A model generated the notes under the pieces. The model worked only from the letters and a program-made list of their open reading frames with translations. It did not search any database and was not told the origin of the DNA. Positions 40,005 through 50,884 of a stretch of DNA of 64,000 nucleotides are shown here, piece by piece. The stretch is taken from assembly GCA_022494885.1 (NCBI GenBank), contig JAGVSM010002955.1:47562-111561 (forward strand), read 5' to 3'. Position numbers and translations under genes: made by a program. Origin of the DNA: Micrasema longulum (Eukaryota; Arthropoda; Insecta; Trichoptera; Brachycentridae). Numbering within the stretch: the stretch's first letter is position 1; the number at the start of each line of letters is the position of its first letter.

Positions 40005-41100
40005 GTTTTGTAGCTGCAAGACATGCAGAAATCTAGCTTCTATCTCGCACTCGCACACACCCCGCTCGAGTGGACAAAAGAACTAAACGAGCTAGAGACC
40101 CGAAAGATACGATGAAACGAATGATACGAAGATGCGAAAGATGCGGAGATACGATGACCTAAATGAGCCGAATGAGCAAAAGATTCATTCGTTCAATTGA
40201 AGTGCTTAAAAGATTCGGTCACTTTAAAGATACAGATCATTTGACTCATATCTTTTCGGTGACAGGGTCTTACCCACCTCTACTTTATAAGTTTATAATG
40301 TTATTTATTTAAACATTAATATGTAATCAACAGAGATGAAGATCATTTTAGAGAAGGGAATATAGAAGTAGATATAGAAGATGCCTAGAGGCATCCACAG
40401 GGCGTATGACCTGTCATTGGCTGATTTAAGTGGCCACTTTACAAACTGTGTAACATTCACCATCCTGCCCATATTTTTACATACATATTTCTTCAAACTC
40501 TATATTCCTACAAACATCAACAGATGAAAGAATTGAAGGAATATAAATGTTCAAATATGGGCAGAATCGTAAATGTCACACAGTGTGTAAAGTGGCCACT
40601 TAAACCAACCAATGACAGGTCATAAGCTCCGTAGATGCCTAGTCTTTTATAATACCTTCTCTCAAATGTTCTTCATCTCTGTTGTAATATGTTAACATTA
40701 ACAGCTCCCCGAAGAGTTAAATCCAGTCTTTGTCTACAAAAATTTGGACAAACTCAAAATACTGTTTATATTGTGTTGTTATTAATTATAAGCCTAAAAA
40801 TACATAATATGCTGGTGACTATGTACACATAAATGGGATCTAGAATTTCAACAGGCCAGTAGCTGCAAGACTTGTTATAATCTAAATTATTTTATTATAT
40901 ATTTATTTTAATATCATTAAAACACTTCACTTCATTGTCAAATTAAAACATACTGTAAATGGGGGCTAGATCCAGGCGCTCTGTAGCTGCAAGACGCGCT
41001 GCTAATCTAGCTCCTATCTGTTATAGTTGAAATGTATCATAATTGGAAGGGAGGAACTAGAATCCCAATTGTCCATGCGCTCTGTAGCTGCAAGACGCGC
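40005..41100 (+). repeat. Four copies of a TGTAGCTGCAAGACGCGC unit
   Basis: The core GTAGCTGCAAGAC occurs at about 40008, 40857, 40982 and 41084, preceded by CTAGAAT or CTAGAT and often followed by AATCTAGC(T)CCTATCT. The last two copies share the longer GCGCTCTGTAGCTGCAAGAC and flanking GCGC. Spacing of the last three is about 100-125 bp, like a decayed tandem array split by the MITE at 40.3-40.8 kb. Confidence 0.5.
40312..40775. mobile_element. MITE-P, longest copy
   Basis: Both arms are present: ACAGAGATGAAGATCATTTT, CCTGTCATTGGCTGATTTAA, GTGTAACATTCACCAT on the left and, inverted, ATGTCACACAGTGTGTAAAG, CAACCAATGACAGGTCATAA and TTCTTCATCTCTGTTG on the right. The right end extends to ACAAACTCAAAATACTGTTT. 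The left end is slightly truncated. No coding capacity. Confidence 0.75.
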
Positions 41101-41170
41101 AGGGATGTTAATTTATTGTACAGCGCCCTCGAGGCGATTTTCACAAAATGGCGCTACATTAATTATCCGA

Positions 41171-41190
41171 CTATATATATATATATATAA
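41171..41190. repeat. TA microsatellite
   Basis: A short run of TATATATA between a GC-richer block (GCGCCCTCGAGGCG) and AT-rich sequence. Confidence 0.6.
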
Positions 41191-41896
41191 TGTATAACGT
41201 AATGTACAAATGTAATTTGAAATACAAATAAATAAATACATTTTTAAGACACTCTGCCGTACAATTGAATGCTCTAATTTTGACTCTCCGTGTTATTAAG
41301 TAAATAAATTGGTTTATAAATGTGATATTATATGTATGTTAAGTGTGAATAAACTAAAATTGCGAAAAACCCAACTGTTTCAATTCATTTATTTCTGTCC
41401 TCTTCAAAAGATCAAACACGGCAAAATATTCCAACAGACGCGTGCGATAGACGACATTCAAACGGCGAGTCCTCGCTTTCATTCCACGGTTTCATAAGAG
41501 AGCGCGGATGGCGTCATTAAAACGTCCGTTCAAACCGGATCGCCAGATTGTGAGCGGAACGTCAAACGGCGGTGTCGTCATTTTATTAATGTTATTAATT
41601 TAAGCGAGCAGCTTAAAGCTGATCTGCTTAAATCTATTTAAACGAAAATTAGTTGTTGGCGCACTCTAACTTTTGTTGAACCCATTGAGACTACACATCG
41701 AGATCAGCTCTTGAGGCAGCTTATTCCAACCATCGACAATCCTATGGCTCATTGATGTTATTCAAGGTTACATCATTTTGCAACAACGTTAGAGATGGAA
41801 CAAATTGATCAATGTAAATTGATCGAATAAAAAAAAAAAATAATTTGATGTTGTTCATGAACAAGTATAAATGTCTCATTTTTTTGTGAATATTTG

Positions 41897-42350
41897 TGTT
41901 AAACACACAAGGGAGGATGGGAACAAAAAGTAATCGGCCAGGAATAGTATCGATAAATGCTGTTATTTACTTAACATCGGGAACCGAAGGGCGAAGCACA
42001 AGCCGATTTGACTGGTAGTCCTGAAAAGGACTTTTAATTCCAAGAGAGCGCCGCGGTCGGGATCCGTAAGGTGAGAAGTCCAGAAGTCCAATCCGAGGGC
42101 AGGCGAAGGTCTTGTAGCGTAGTCGGTATCGGCGGGGAGTAGAGCGGGAGATGATTCAAACGCGAGTGAGTGATTAAGACTGATTTATTTGACGGCGCTG
42201 CGCCATTTTATACGCAACAAATCTGCGCGGCCGACACAGGCCGGCCAATGGCGGGCGGGAGTAAGCCGACCAATCCCGTAGCGAGAGAAATAGCTATCTC
42301 GCCACGTAAAAGGACTACCCCCCCCTGTAATAAACCTGTACAGAGAAAAC
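41897..42350 (-). mobile_element. Candidate solo LTR
   Basis: A GC-rich block of about 450 bp, bounded on the - strand by TGTACAGG...and ...TTTAACACA, with a textbook core promoter inside. No internal retroelement genes, primer-binding site or clear flanking duplication is visible, so LTR identity is tentative. It could instead be another promoter-bearing element. Confidence 0.35.
42178..42215 (-). promoter_or_regulatory. TATA box plus initiator core promoter
   Basis: On the - strand TATAAAA at 42213-42207 is followed by an insect-type initiator TCAGT at 42183-42179, a spacing of about 30 bp. Upstream is GC-rich. The expected transcript would run towards 41.9 kb. Confidence 0.45.
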
Positions 42351-42394
42351 ATTATTAATCAAATAAGGGCAATGCAATATATTTATTTCACCAA

Positions 42395-42760
42395 AGTACT
42401 TTCGAAACGACCCAAATTTTTACCGGACACGGAGCTATGAGAAGTTATCTATATAGGTTTAAATCAAGGAATGATGACTCTTGTCCATGCGATGATATTT
42501 CTTCACAGAGTATAGAACATCTGTTATTTCAGTGCCCATTTTTCAGTTTGCAACGCCATAATCTTAGTTAGTAGTTATCACGCGCCATTGTTCTTGAACT
42601 TTGCAACAATGGTGATTGGACTCATAAAGGTAATAAACCAAAATCAGTGATCGAACATCCCATTTCCAAGACAAACAAAAACGTTTTTTTTCCGAGTACC
42701 TTAGCCTTGTACATGACACGTAAGGCTACTAAATACAGGGGTCCAAATATATTTTAAAAA
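42395..42760 (+). mobile_element. R1-like LINE 3' fragment
   Basis: The + strand reads FTGHGAMRSYLYRFKSR, SCPCDDISSQSIEHLLFQCP (the CCHC-like region at the C-terminus of R1/I-type ORF2), then with two stops ALYMTRKATKYRGPN. The last 160 bp are homologous to 1.79-1.95 kb. 5'-truncated and dead. Confidence 0.65.
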
Positions 42761-43149
42761 AAATATATATTTATAAATTGAATAATAAAATCCTAATTCC
42801 ATAGGCCTCGGTATAACGAAAGGCATCTCGAAGGTAACAAAATAAAGTATTTATTGGGAGGGGCATTTCGTGTTACATATTTATACCGAGGTTTCTACAT
42901 TATTCAATCAAGAGGCCCCAGGAAGGGCTGCTGAGTCTATACGACGTCCGTAACACAAACACTTATATTTTTTGTAAATTCCACACCTCGTAGAATCATT
43001 TTCATTAATTTTATATGTAATAATTGTTTTTGTTTTATATTTTGTTTTTAAATATGAACATTGTCATAATTTTAGTATTTTTCACTTTTTGGAATAACTT
43101 TTATTGTGAATTTGATTGTTTGTTTTGTAAACCTTAACTACAAGTTATT
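42761..43149. other. No gene; short inverted repeat
   Basis: CCTCGGTATAA at about 42806 and TTATACCGAGG at about 42882 form a small inverted repeat. Otherwise AT-rich. Confidence 0.4.
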
Positions 43150-43400
43150 TTCATCATCATCGCCCTTCGGGCACATTGCGAGCGGGGCCGGAAGAAGCAG
43201 GGCGGTGGTACGCGGGGAAGGGGACGTTAGCGATCGGGAGAGTCACAGCTGCCACGCTACACGAGTCCGCGAGAACGGGCGAGAATCGTCCGGGAGTGCG
43301 CTGGTCATGATCCTCGTGACCGGGGGCCCAACCACGAAGAAGTTATTCGCAATGTTCTTATTATTCTATACCCGTATAATTTATAATTATTCCTTTTAAT
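43150..43400 (+). repeat. Repeat Y, copy 1, left of zinc-finger remnant
   Basis: A GC-rich segment starting CATCATCATCGCCCTTCGGG and ending GGTCATGATCCTCGTGACC, CCAACCACGAAGAAGTTATT. Its last 110 bp recur at 44258-44370. Possibly the end of a retroelement. The 97-codon frame across it is not recognised. Confidence 0.5.
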
Positions 43401-43559
43401 TTTCTTATTTTTCCCCGCAAAATTTGTTAATACGGTTCTAAACGGGCAAAGCCTAAGAATTCAAAGTAAATTCGTTGGTTCTATAACTGTTGTTGTAAAT
43501 TGAAATAGAATGTCGAGGATTACCGACCCATTCCGGAATAAATAAGATATTCATGTTTA

Positions 43560-44255
43560 GTCATTTCACACTGAGAACTTTCTCACCAATGTGAATTAAT
43601 AAATGACAAATTAAATCCTCTTTTTTGGAAAACGTGTCTCCACAATCTGAGCATGACTATGGTTTCTTGCCGGTGTGAGTAAACATGTGAGATTTCAAAT
43701 GATTCTTTTGTAAACATTTATATTCGCACTCTAAGCATGAAAATGGTTTCTCACCGGTATGAGTTAACATGTGTCCTTTCAAATTATGTTTTTGTGAACA
43801 TTTAAATTGGCACGCTGAGCATGAGAATGGTTTCTCGCCGGTATGAGTTAACATGTGTGATTTTAAATGACTCTTTTGTGAACAATTAAATTGGCACGCC
43901 GAACACGAGAATGGTTTCATGCCGGTATGAGTTAAAATGTGCTTCTTCAAATTTTGTTTTTGTATACTTTTAAATGGGCACTCCGAGCACGAGAATGGTT
44001 TCTCGCCTGTATGAGTGAACATGTGTGTTTCCAAATTACGTTTTTGTGAACATTTAAATTGGCAAGCTGAGCGTGAGAATAATTTCTCGCCGGTATGAAT
44101 TAACATGTGTGATTTCAAATGATATTTTTGAGAACATTTAAATTGGCAATCTGAGCATGAGAATGGTTTCTCGCCGGTATGGGTTAAAAAGTGCGTTCTC
44201 AAACTACGTTTTTGCGAACATTCGTATTGACACTCCGAGCATAAGTATGCTAAGA
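43560..44255 (-). pseudogene. C2H2 zinc-finger remnant, seven fingers
   Basis: Tandem C2H2 fingers (C-x2-C-x12-H-x3-H, HTGEKPFSC linkers). The first is YLCSECQYECSQKRS at 44250. The third has Arg in place of its first Cys (FSRSAC), so it cannot bind zinc. After HTGKKP a stop at 43657 precedes a still readable finger (SCSDCGDTFSKKEDL). The fingers match the gene at 45.5-46.4 kb, so this is a duplicate. The 5' side ends against repeat Y with no leader exon, although CTCTTAG directly before could be a phase-1 acceptor. Most likely a pseudogene; an alternative 3' exon of the neighbouring gene is less likely. Confidence 0.7.
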
Positions 44256-44257
44256 GA

Positions 44258-44370
44258 CTCGTCCGGGAGCGCAGTGGTCATGATTTTCGTAACTGAGAGA
44301 CCAACCACGAAGAAGTTATTCTCAATATTCTTACTTTTATTGATTTTGTTTGTAAATTAACTTACTTATA
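44258..44370 (+). repeat. Repeat Y, copy 2, right of zinc-finger remnant
   Basis: TCCGGGAGCGCAGTGGTCAT and CCAACCACGAAGAAGTTATT parallel copy 1 in the same orientation, so the zinc-finger remnant lies between direct repeats. Confidence 0.55.
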
Positions 44371-44454
44371 TAACAAAATAAATATACCTTACTTAAATGA
44401 ATCTTCAATTTCACATAATATAAATAACTCATCCCTTATATCCAAAATGCATTT

Positions 44455-45195
44455 CATTTATTTATTTATTTTTATTTGGGGAAAAAAACAACAGTTTTTA
44501 ACATATATTGTATACAGAAAATAATAATATATATAAACAAAAATTGTAAAAACAGTCAATATAAATTTTCCACAGCGGTGTAAGCTATTGATTAAGTACA
44601 TTATCGGTATCAAAATAAAAGCGATTTCACAATTAAAATGTAAGGTACTTAAAAATAAAAATACAAATATTTATATACAGTCATAAAAATAAAGTATATA
44701 TAAATAAGATAAATTTAAATTTGAAGAATAAGAAAAGAAAAAAGTTATTTAAAAAATCATGTAAAAGGTACAAAATATAATAATGAACATACGAGTACAT
44801 ACATAATTACTGAGATCGTATAACTAAACGGGTGTACTGTCTATAAGGAATCTTCTATATTTCATATAGGAGAGATGAAAAATGTCTGCGTTAAGTATTA
44901 AAATAATGACATGCTCTGAAGAAAAAGTCGTTTTTCCTTGAGTTAGTCCTAGGTACTGGTAAATTAAATGTAGTATGGAGTCTTGTTCTGTTGGGTACAA
45001 GGTATTCTAAAGAACTTGTAAGTAAAGGGCAGTCTACGACGTTGTTTACTAGTTTAAACAGGAATATTTGATCTACAATCACTCTTCTATACTCCAGAGT
45101 TTGAATTGAATTTGGTGTACGGTGAAATTTATATTTTATTAAATTTATAAATTTCTTCTGTATCTTTTCTAGGTTGTTTATGTATATTTTATTTG
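44455..45195 (-). mobile_element. LINE-F 3' end
   Basis: The - strand C-terminal ORF2 tail reads LEKIQKKFINLIKYKF, YRRVIVDQIFLFKLVNN and LEYLVPNRTRLHTTF (45170-44891), of Jockey/CR1 type. A long AT-rich 3' UTR ends AAATAAATAAATAAAT at about 44455. 5'-truncated, with frameshifts near the end. Confidence 0.65.
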
Positions 45196-45495
45196 CTCAA
45201 AAGGTGGAGACGCTTCTTTATATGTAATTATTCATTTTAATTTTCCCGATGTTTATAATAACGGTTTAAAACGGACACAGCTAGAAAGTTCGTTAGATCT
45301 TGAACTGTTGATGAGCTCTGAGAAAATAAAATATATTATAAAGGATGACTGGCCCGTTTCAGGTTTAATGAGATGTTCACTTTTAGTATTTTCACGTTAA
45401 GAACATTCTCCTCACCCATGCGAATTAATTAATGACCAATTAAATCCTCTTATTTGGAAAATGTTTTTCCACAGTCTGAGCATGAGGATGGTTAC

Positions 45496-48400
45496 TTACC
45501 GGTAAGTACCGGCATGAGTTGACATGTGAGATTTTAAAGAACGCTTTTGTGAACATTTATATTGACACTCCGCGCATGAGTATAGTTTCTCACCGGTATG
45601 ACTAAAAATGTGTATTTTCAAATTATATTTTTGTGAACTTTTAAATTGGCACTCTGAGCAAGAGAATGGTTTCTCGCCGGTATGAGTTGTAAGGTGTCTG
45701 TTCAAATAATGTTTTTGTGAACATTTGAATTGGCACTCCGAGCATGAGAATAATTTCTCGCTGTTATGAGTTGACATGTGATGTTTTAAATAACTAATTT
45801 TTGAACATTTATATTGGCACTCTGAGCAGGAGAATGGTTTCTCGCCGGTGTGAGTTAACATGTGCGATTTCAAATAACTAATTTGTGCACATTTATATTG
45901 ACACTCTGAACAGGAAAATGGTTTCTCACCAGTATGAGTTAACATATGATATTTTAAATAATTCTTTTGTGAACATTTGTATTGACAATCCGAGCATGAG
46001 TATGGTTTTTCGCCGGCGTGAGTTAAAATGTGTAGTTTTAAGTTATATTTTTGTGAAAATTTTAATTGGCACTCTGGGCATGAGAATGGTTTCTCACCGG
46101 TATGACTTAAGACATGTCTTCTAAAATTTCTTCCAATTGAACATTTAAATTGGCACTCTGAGCATGAAAATGGTTTCTCGCCGGTATGGGTTAACATGTG
46201 ATATTTTAAATAACTCTTTTGTGAACATTTATATTGGCACTCCGGGCATGAGTAAGGTTTCTCACCGGTATGAGTTAACATGTGTGATTTCAAAGAATCC
46301 TTTCGTGAACATTTATATTGGCACTCCGAGCATGAGAATGGTTTCTCACCCGTATGAGTTAACATGTGGGTTGTGAATTTGCTCTTCGCTGCACATTTAT
46401 ACGGACACTCTGAGCAGGTGAAATAATTCCGTATCACTTGTAAATCTGAAATAAAAACAAAAATAATGTAATGTTTATCTAGAACGCTTAAAACTAACGA
46501 AAAAAAAAAGATAAAATGTTTGATTATTGCAAAAATAAAATGAGCATTATTTTTAATAATATAACCGCGCATTTAAATAGGCGCAAAGGGTTACACCGTC
46601 ACTGTTACCAATATGTTTCTTTAAACATTAACAAAGACGGCGGGCTTAACTTTAACTCGACATGGTTCCCAGCACTACGTACCACAAAAACCAAAACAAA
46701 TGTGCCGTCTGCCAACTGCGACACGGTAAAAATTACTTAATACGTCAGAGTAATAACTACGTATTATCCCAAACTCTATGAGGCCAAGAGCCGTGTTGAT
46801 CACTTAAATTCATCATTCATAAGATTAATTGATAATCAATAACTGAACGAGAAATACTTACTCCTAATTTTAAATTCGCTAGCGCTCGTTCACAAACTTA
46901 ATTTCGAGTGCTATAATAGCAAATTTGTTGGTTTTCGCAGATAATGACAGCGTACTAATAAGAAAGAGAAAGGTATACTAATATATTACACACGTCTCGG
47001 CTGTCCGCTTTGGTAGGATTGTATGCGGGAAAATAAGATAAGTAATTTTTTGTTTTGTAGACCATTTTGTGAAAACGACCTGAATTGTATTTCTATGGTA
47101 TTTGTTACAATCAATATAGTGTTAAGTTTCCGCAAACTAAGTTTTGTAAAATTTCCATTAAAAATCAACGTAAAATAGGCATTTTTCAATAAAGAATTAT
47201 AAAAGCGCCATATATGAATGATTAGTTTCATATTTTCGTTTAAAATTACCTTAAACGGTACTGTCTATGTATTCCTACAGCAAAGGCAAGCATTCAAGAA
47301 GCAAGCGGTGTTGTCACTCCTGACTCGCGATGACACACCTGCCATGTCCGCCTAGATTATGCCATTAATAATAAATACCGTTTGTATATTTTAATAGAGT
47401 TTAAGATTGTTTTAAGTGTTATTATATTATATAACATACTCATTATTGCCAATCTGTTAGGGCTTCCATAAACCTGTTGATTGGCTTGAAAAAAATACAC
47501 TGTACCACTCAAAAAATAAACGTATTGTTAACTAAGTATTTAGTTTGTGTAAATTTACTGACGTCGGGCTCGTTGTGTAGCAGTCAGTGCGTTTGCCCAC
47601 CTTGCAAAAAGTCTCAGGTTTGACTCTCGCCGTGGTTGGCATGCAACATTTGTTTTAAAAAAGGTATTTTTGCACTAAGATATTTTCCCTGTCCTGTTCC
47701 CAAGTCCCTGGAATGGCACCTGAAGCGTAAGACTGATCATCTAACCTTAATGTTATCAAAAAAATATCGAGATACGCTGCGACTGGTGTACCAATGCAGT
47801 GCCCTATGCACCATAAAAGGAAAGATGATGAGAATTACTTCAATAAATTTACTATACCAACCGGTTTCAGAACACGACTGTTCCTTTCTCAAGACTTGAA
47901 TATAAACTAACAGAAAATATTACCAAATAACAGGTAGATACCTAAAACACATCTGCTAACAAGTTTAACGTCCTGAATCGGAATTCTAAAAAGGAATATA
48001 GGCCAGGTAGGAGGGGAGGTATCAGATTGGATGATAATTCTAAATATTAAACATTTCTGACAAACAACAGCTATGTTCTTAAACCGGTCGACACGAATCG
48101 AACAAATTTATTTTAGTGATTGTACACGAACTTAAAACGAAGTTAGATCGTCGAAAATCATAAAAAAAGTGCTTCAAATATTGAATTTTTTTCATTATTC
48201 ATTAAAATTAAAATCGTGTTTTTGACGTTTATTTATTTAACATATTACAACAGAGATGGACGACGTTTAAGAGAAGGAATATGGAAGTATAAGCATAATA
48301 TAAGTATAATTTCTGAGTTGGCCCTTAACGTACCTGGCTACCGCACCCGTCACACGAATCTATCTCTTTTCCATGTACCCACAGTTCGCACAACTATGCT

Positions 48401-49972
48401 CAGAACTCTCCTCTGATTCGCTTGACGCGTAATTATAATTTATTTTTCAATAACATAGACATATTTAATTACAGTAAACTCACTTTTAAAACAAAATTAA
48501 AAAACTATTATTTGAAAAAAATTATGTTTCGTTATAAAAAAAAAATATTTATATTTTTACATTATAATTTTAAATTGTTTCTATTCACTCATATCAAATA
48601 CACACTTACCCTGTCCTTAAACCTACCCTCACACCCATATACAATCACACACATATTCACATACCTACCAAAACCACACTCCACTTTTTTACACACGCAT
48701 CCTCACACACAAAAAAAAACTCGCACACTTGCACTTCTATAAATTATATTTAACTGAACTGGATTTTTATAATTGTATTTATGTGAAAAACTGATTTGGC
48801 TTTATTTTATGTTTTTTTTATTATGTTGTGTATATTTCTTTGTATTGCTGTTGTTTTTCTTAATAAACAAAATAAGCATTTACAGGGCTTACGGCCTGCC
48901 AATGATTGGTTGAAGTAGCCTCATCGCACACTGTGTTTTTTCATAAACATCCCCCATCTCTGTTGTAATACGTAAACCTTAAGCAGTCTTCATGAGGTGA
49001 AATCTGGAACTTGTCAACAAAAATTAGGACAAACTCGAAATACAGTTGATTTATTGGATTATTTTTTGTTATTTTCCAAGTTTTGTTTTTGCGATTATTA
49101 TATAATGTTCCCTCACTGGGGTGTCCCGCGCAGGGGGAAACATTAAACAAACACTGAATAACAGAACTCCTAAAGCACCGAGCTGTAAGTTTTATATGAA
49201 GAATAAAAAAAGGTATTTGTTATTTGCATAAAAAATCTTGTTTTTATAAGTTGAGATCAGATCAATATTATTAAAACGTAGTTTCTTAGCAGGAAATAAT
49301 TCGAGAAATTTTCAATACAGAATTTAAGTTACATTGAAAATTTCTCTGTTTGGACAATTTAAAATACTATTAAACAAAGTTTTAACATCAAATTTAGTGT
49401 TACAAATATACAGCGAATTTGAAACTCAAACAATAACAAAATCAACAACCATCAAATAATATACAACGTAAAGTAATCAATTCCATATTTGACGTGAAAA
49501 CCAGACAAATCGATTGGATGTCCAAGCTTCGACTTATAATTGCAATGTACCTCCTCAAATAAAAATTACCTGCAAATGGGTTTTCCAATCAAACGTGCAT
49601 TTTATATTTCCCGATTTAAAGGCTACTGCCTTAATTTTATCAACAATCCGCGAACCATCATCCACAGTCCAAAGACGAAATCTCCGAGTGGGTAAACAAG
49701 TATTACTTACTTGAAGCAATTTCATGCTTGCGAGAGGAATCCAAACATTCTTGTTTAATGTCGGGATAATCCACATCAATCTCTGTGAAGATCATCATTT
49801 CGCTGGTTATCCTAGGCCGGCCAGCACTGGTCCCCGGTTCAGCCTTCACGGCAGCGACACCCGGCTCCTCGCTGCTGCGGGGTCGTGGCGCCCCTTCCCC
49901 AGCCTGGAGAATATCTCCTTCTACATCGCCAGTCCCCGGTTCAGCCTTAACATTCACTGAAGGGAATTCCAT
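45496..49972 (-). CDS. C2H2 zinc-finger protein, two coding exons
   Basis: Exon 1 (49972-49711) encodes MEFPSVNVKAEPGTG and an acidic leader ending DYPDIKQECLDSSRKHEIAS, with donor GTAAGT in phase 1. Exon 2 (46445-45496) follows an acceptor TTTTTGTTTTTATTTCAG in phase 1 and encodes 11 C2H2 fingers with TGEKP linkers; joining gives about 404 residues. VKAEPG and DYPDIKQE resemble leaders of insect zinc-finger families. Probable sequence-specific DNA-binding nuclear regulator. The 3.3-kb intron holds PLE, SINE, fold-back, MITE-P and LINE-A pieces. The stop at 45496 follows a small duplication (CCGGTAAGTACCGG); one more degenerate finger lies beyond it. The exon pairing is inferred from splice phase and strand; extra exons are possible. 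The 45-46.5 kb fingers alone are certain. Confidence 0.72.
46600..46745 (+). mobile_element. PLE endonuclease C-terminal fragment
   Basis: NINKDGGLNFNSTWFPAL, TTKTKTNVPS and CDTVKIT in + orientation match the end of the PLE frame at 33.1 kb. It lies in the zinc-finger intron. The terminal hammerhead block is missing. Confidence 0.65.
46746..47561. other. Intronic spacer, nothing recognised
   Basis: AT-rich. One 81-codon - frame (46986-47231) has no domain. Confidence 0.45.
47562..47836 (+). repeat. tRNA-derived SINE, family S1, + orientation
   Basis: Head GTCGGGCTCGTTGTGTAGCA, GTCAGTGCGTTTGCC, diverged B box GGTTTGACTCT at 47618, then body CTGAAGCGTAAGACTGATCA, GATACGCTGCGAC, CCCTATGCACCATAAAAGG and a GATGATGA tail. 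Confidence 0.75.
47845..48095. mobile_element. Fold-back element of the ACCGGTCGG family
   Basis: Left CTATACCAACCGGTTTCAGA and right TTCTTAAACCGGTCGACACG, with CAAATTTATT outside the right end, parallel the 6.4-7.0 kb element but are more diverged. No ORF. Confidence 0.5.
48230..49075. mobile_element. MITE-P interrupted by a LINE-A copy
   Basis: The left piece (48236-48296: CATATTACAACAGAGATGGA, GAGAAGGAATATGGAAG) and right piece (48880-49060: TTACAGGGCTTACGGCCTG, CTCTGTTGTAATACGTAAAC, ATTAGGACAAACTC) form one MITE-P once the LINE is removed. Confidence 0.7.
48297..48871 (+). mobile_element. LINE-A, 5'-truncated copy
   Basis: About 560 bp match LINE-A from SELALNVPGYRTRHTNLS of ORF2 to the 3' terminus, in opposite orientation to the main copy. 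It is flanked by an 8-bp target duplication ATAAGCAT (48289-48296 and 48872-48879). The similarity to LINE-A is very high, but the frame is broken after VRTTMLRTLL. Confidence 0.85.
49076..49710. other. Proximal intron of the zinc-finger gene
   Basis: A coding-like patch at 49690-49570 on the - strand (RFRLWTVDDGSRIVDKIKA, then FDWKTHLQ and a GTAATT donor-like site) may be an extra or alternative exon. It has no good acceptor after the exon 1 donor, so it is left unassigned. Confidence 0.3.
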
Positions 49973-50389
49973 ACTTTTTTATAATTAAAGCTGAAAATAA
50001 AGATCCTGGAAATTATAATTATAATTTATAGAAGCAATTAAGTCACAATTTCTAAAGCAAGAATCAAATATGCTTACGAAACTTTCAAAATAATAAAGTA
50101 ACCCATATGATGTCATACGATTTTGGAATAAAAGAAGGTCATTTTAACGTCCTACAATGACACTACCCACAGTTTAATTTTCTCCGTAAGAAAACTAATG
50201 TAGGTAATTTACATATTTTTAACAAAGACGAAGCTTTTGTAAATATGCAAGTCTCGGCATGTATAGAGCTTATGATCTGTCATTAGCTGTGTCAAGTGTT
50301 CACCTTTGTGTGTTGAGTATTTACCAGTATGCCTTATATTTGACTCCGAATGAACATTTAATGAAATAAGTTTACCAATCTGTTTGGTT

Positions 50390-50860
50390 TATAAGTTTTT
50401 GTACATAGATTTAAGAATAGTCCAGAAGGAGCGAATAATCATATTTGAATACATCGGAATGAGTCCAATAACCCCCCTACTATGCCCCACTTTTGCTACG
50501 CGCATTCGTGATGTCACCGCGTAATGTTGCACGATGGGAAAAAATATAATTAAAACACAAACGTAAGGTAAAAAAAAGCAATCTGTTAATTTCTCTAAAA
50601 TTTTATTGTGACACAACAGAGAAGATAAATAAAGGGCCATTTAATAAGAGTAATTGAATTAATGAACTTTAAACTTAAAATATAAAAAATAAAACATATT
50701 TTTCATAAAACGGATATTTTGATATCGTGTTAAATAATATTTGATGTTTTGAAGATAATGTCGGTCAAATGTCCACCACAGAGTTGTTCACTCCGAGGTC
50801 CAATTTTCATTAGTTCTCTTATTAGATAAGCAAAGTAGTAATAATTTACTACCCTAGCAA
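50390..50860 (-). repeat. Dispersed repeat Z, copy 2
   Basis: Opposite-strand homologue of 13560-13965. The - frame 50640-50389 contains CHNKILEKLTDCFF and RVAKVGHSRGVIGLI, the better-preserved reading. Element class unknown. Confidence 0.5.
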
Positions 50861-50884
50861 CACTCACAAAATGTTTATTTTGTT

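Noticed and set aside
40005..41100. CRISPR-like array from the spaced TGTAGCTGCAAGAC units
   Set aside because: Spacing is irregular, units drift, no cas genes are present, and the genome is eukaryotic.
45885..46376. + strand frames across the zinc-finger exon
   Set aside because: They are periodic antisense readings of the TGEKP-finger repeat.
49555..49779. - strand frame RFRLWTVDDGSRIVDKIKA as a second exon of the zinc-finger gene
   Set aside because: The distance to the exon 1 donor is too short for an intron and no good acceptor is present. It is mentioned only as a possible alternative exon.
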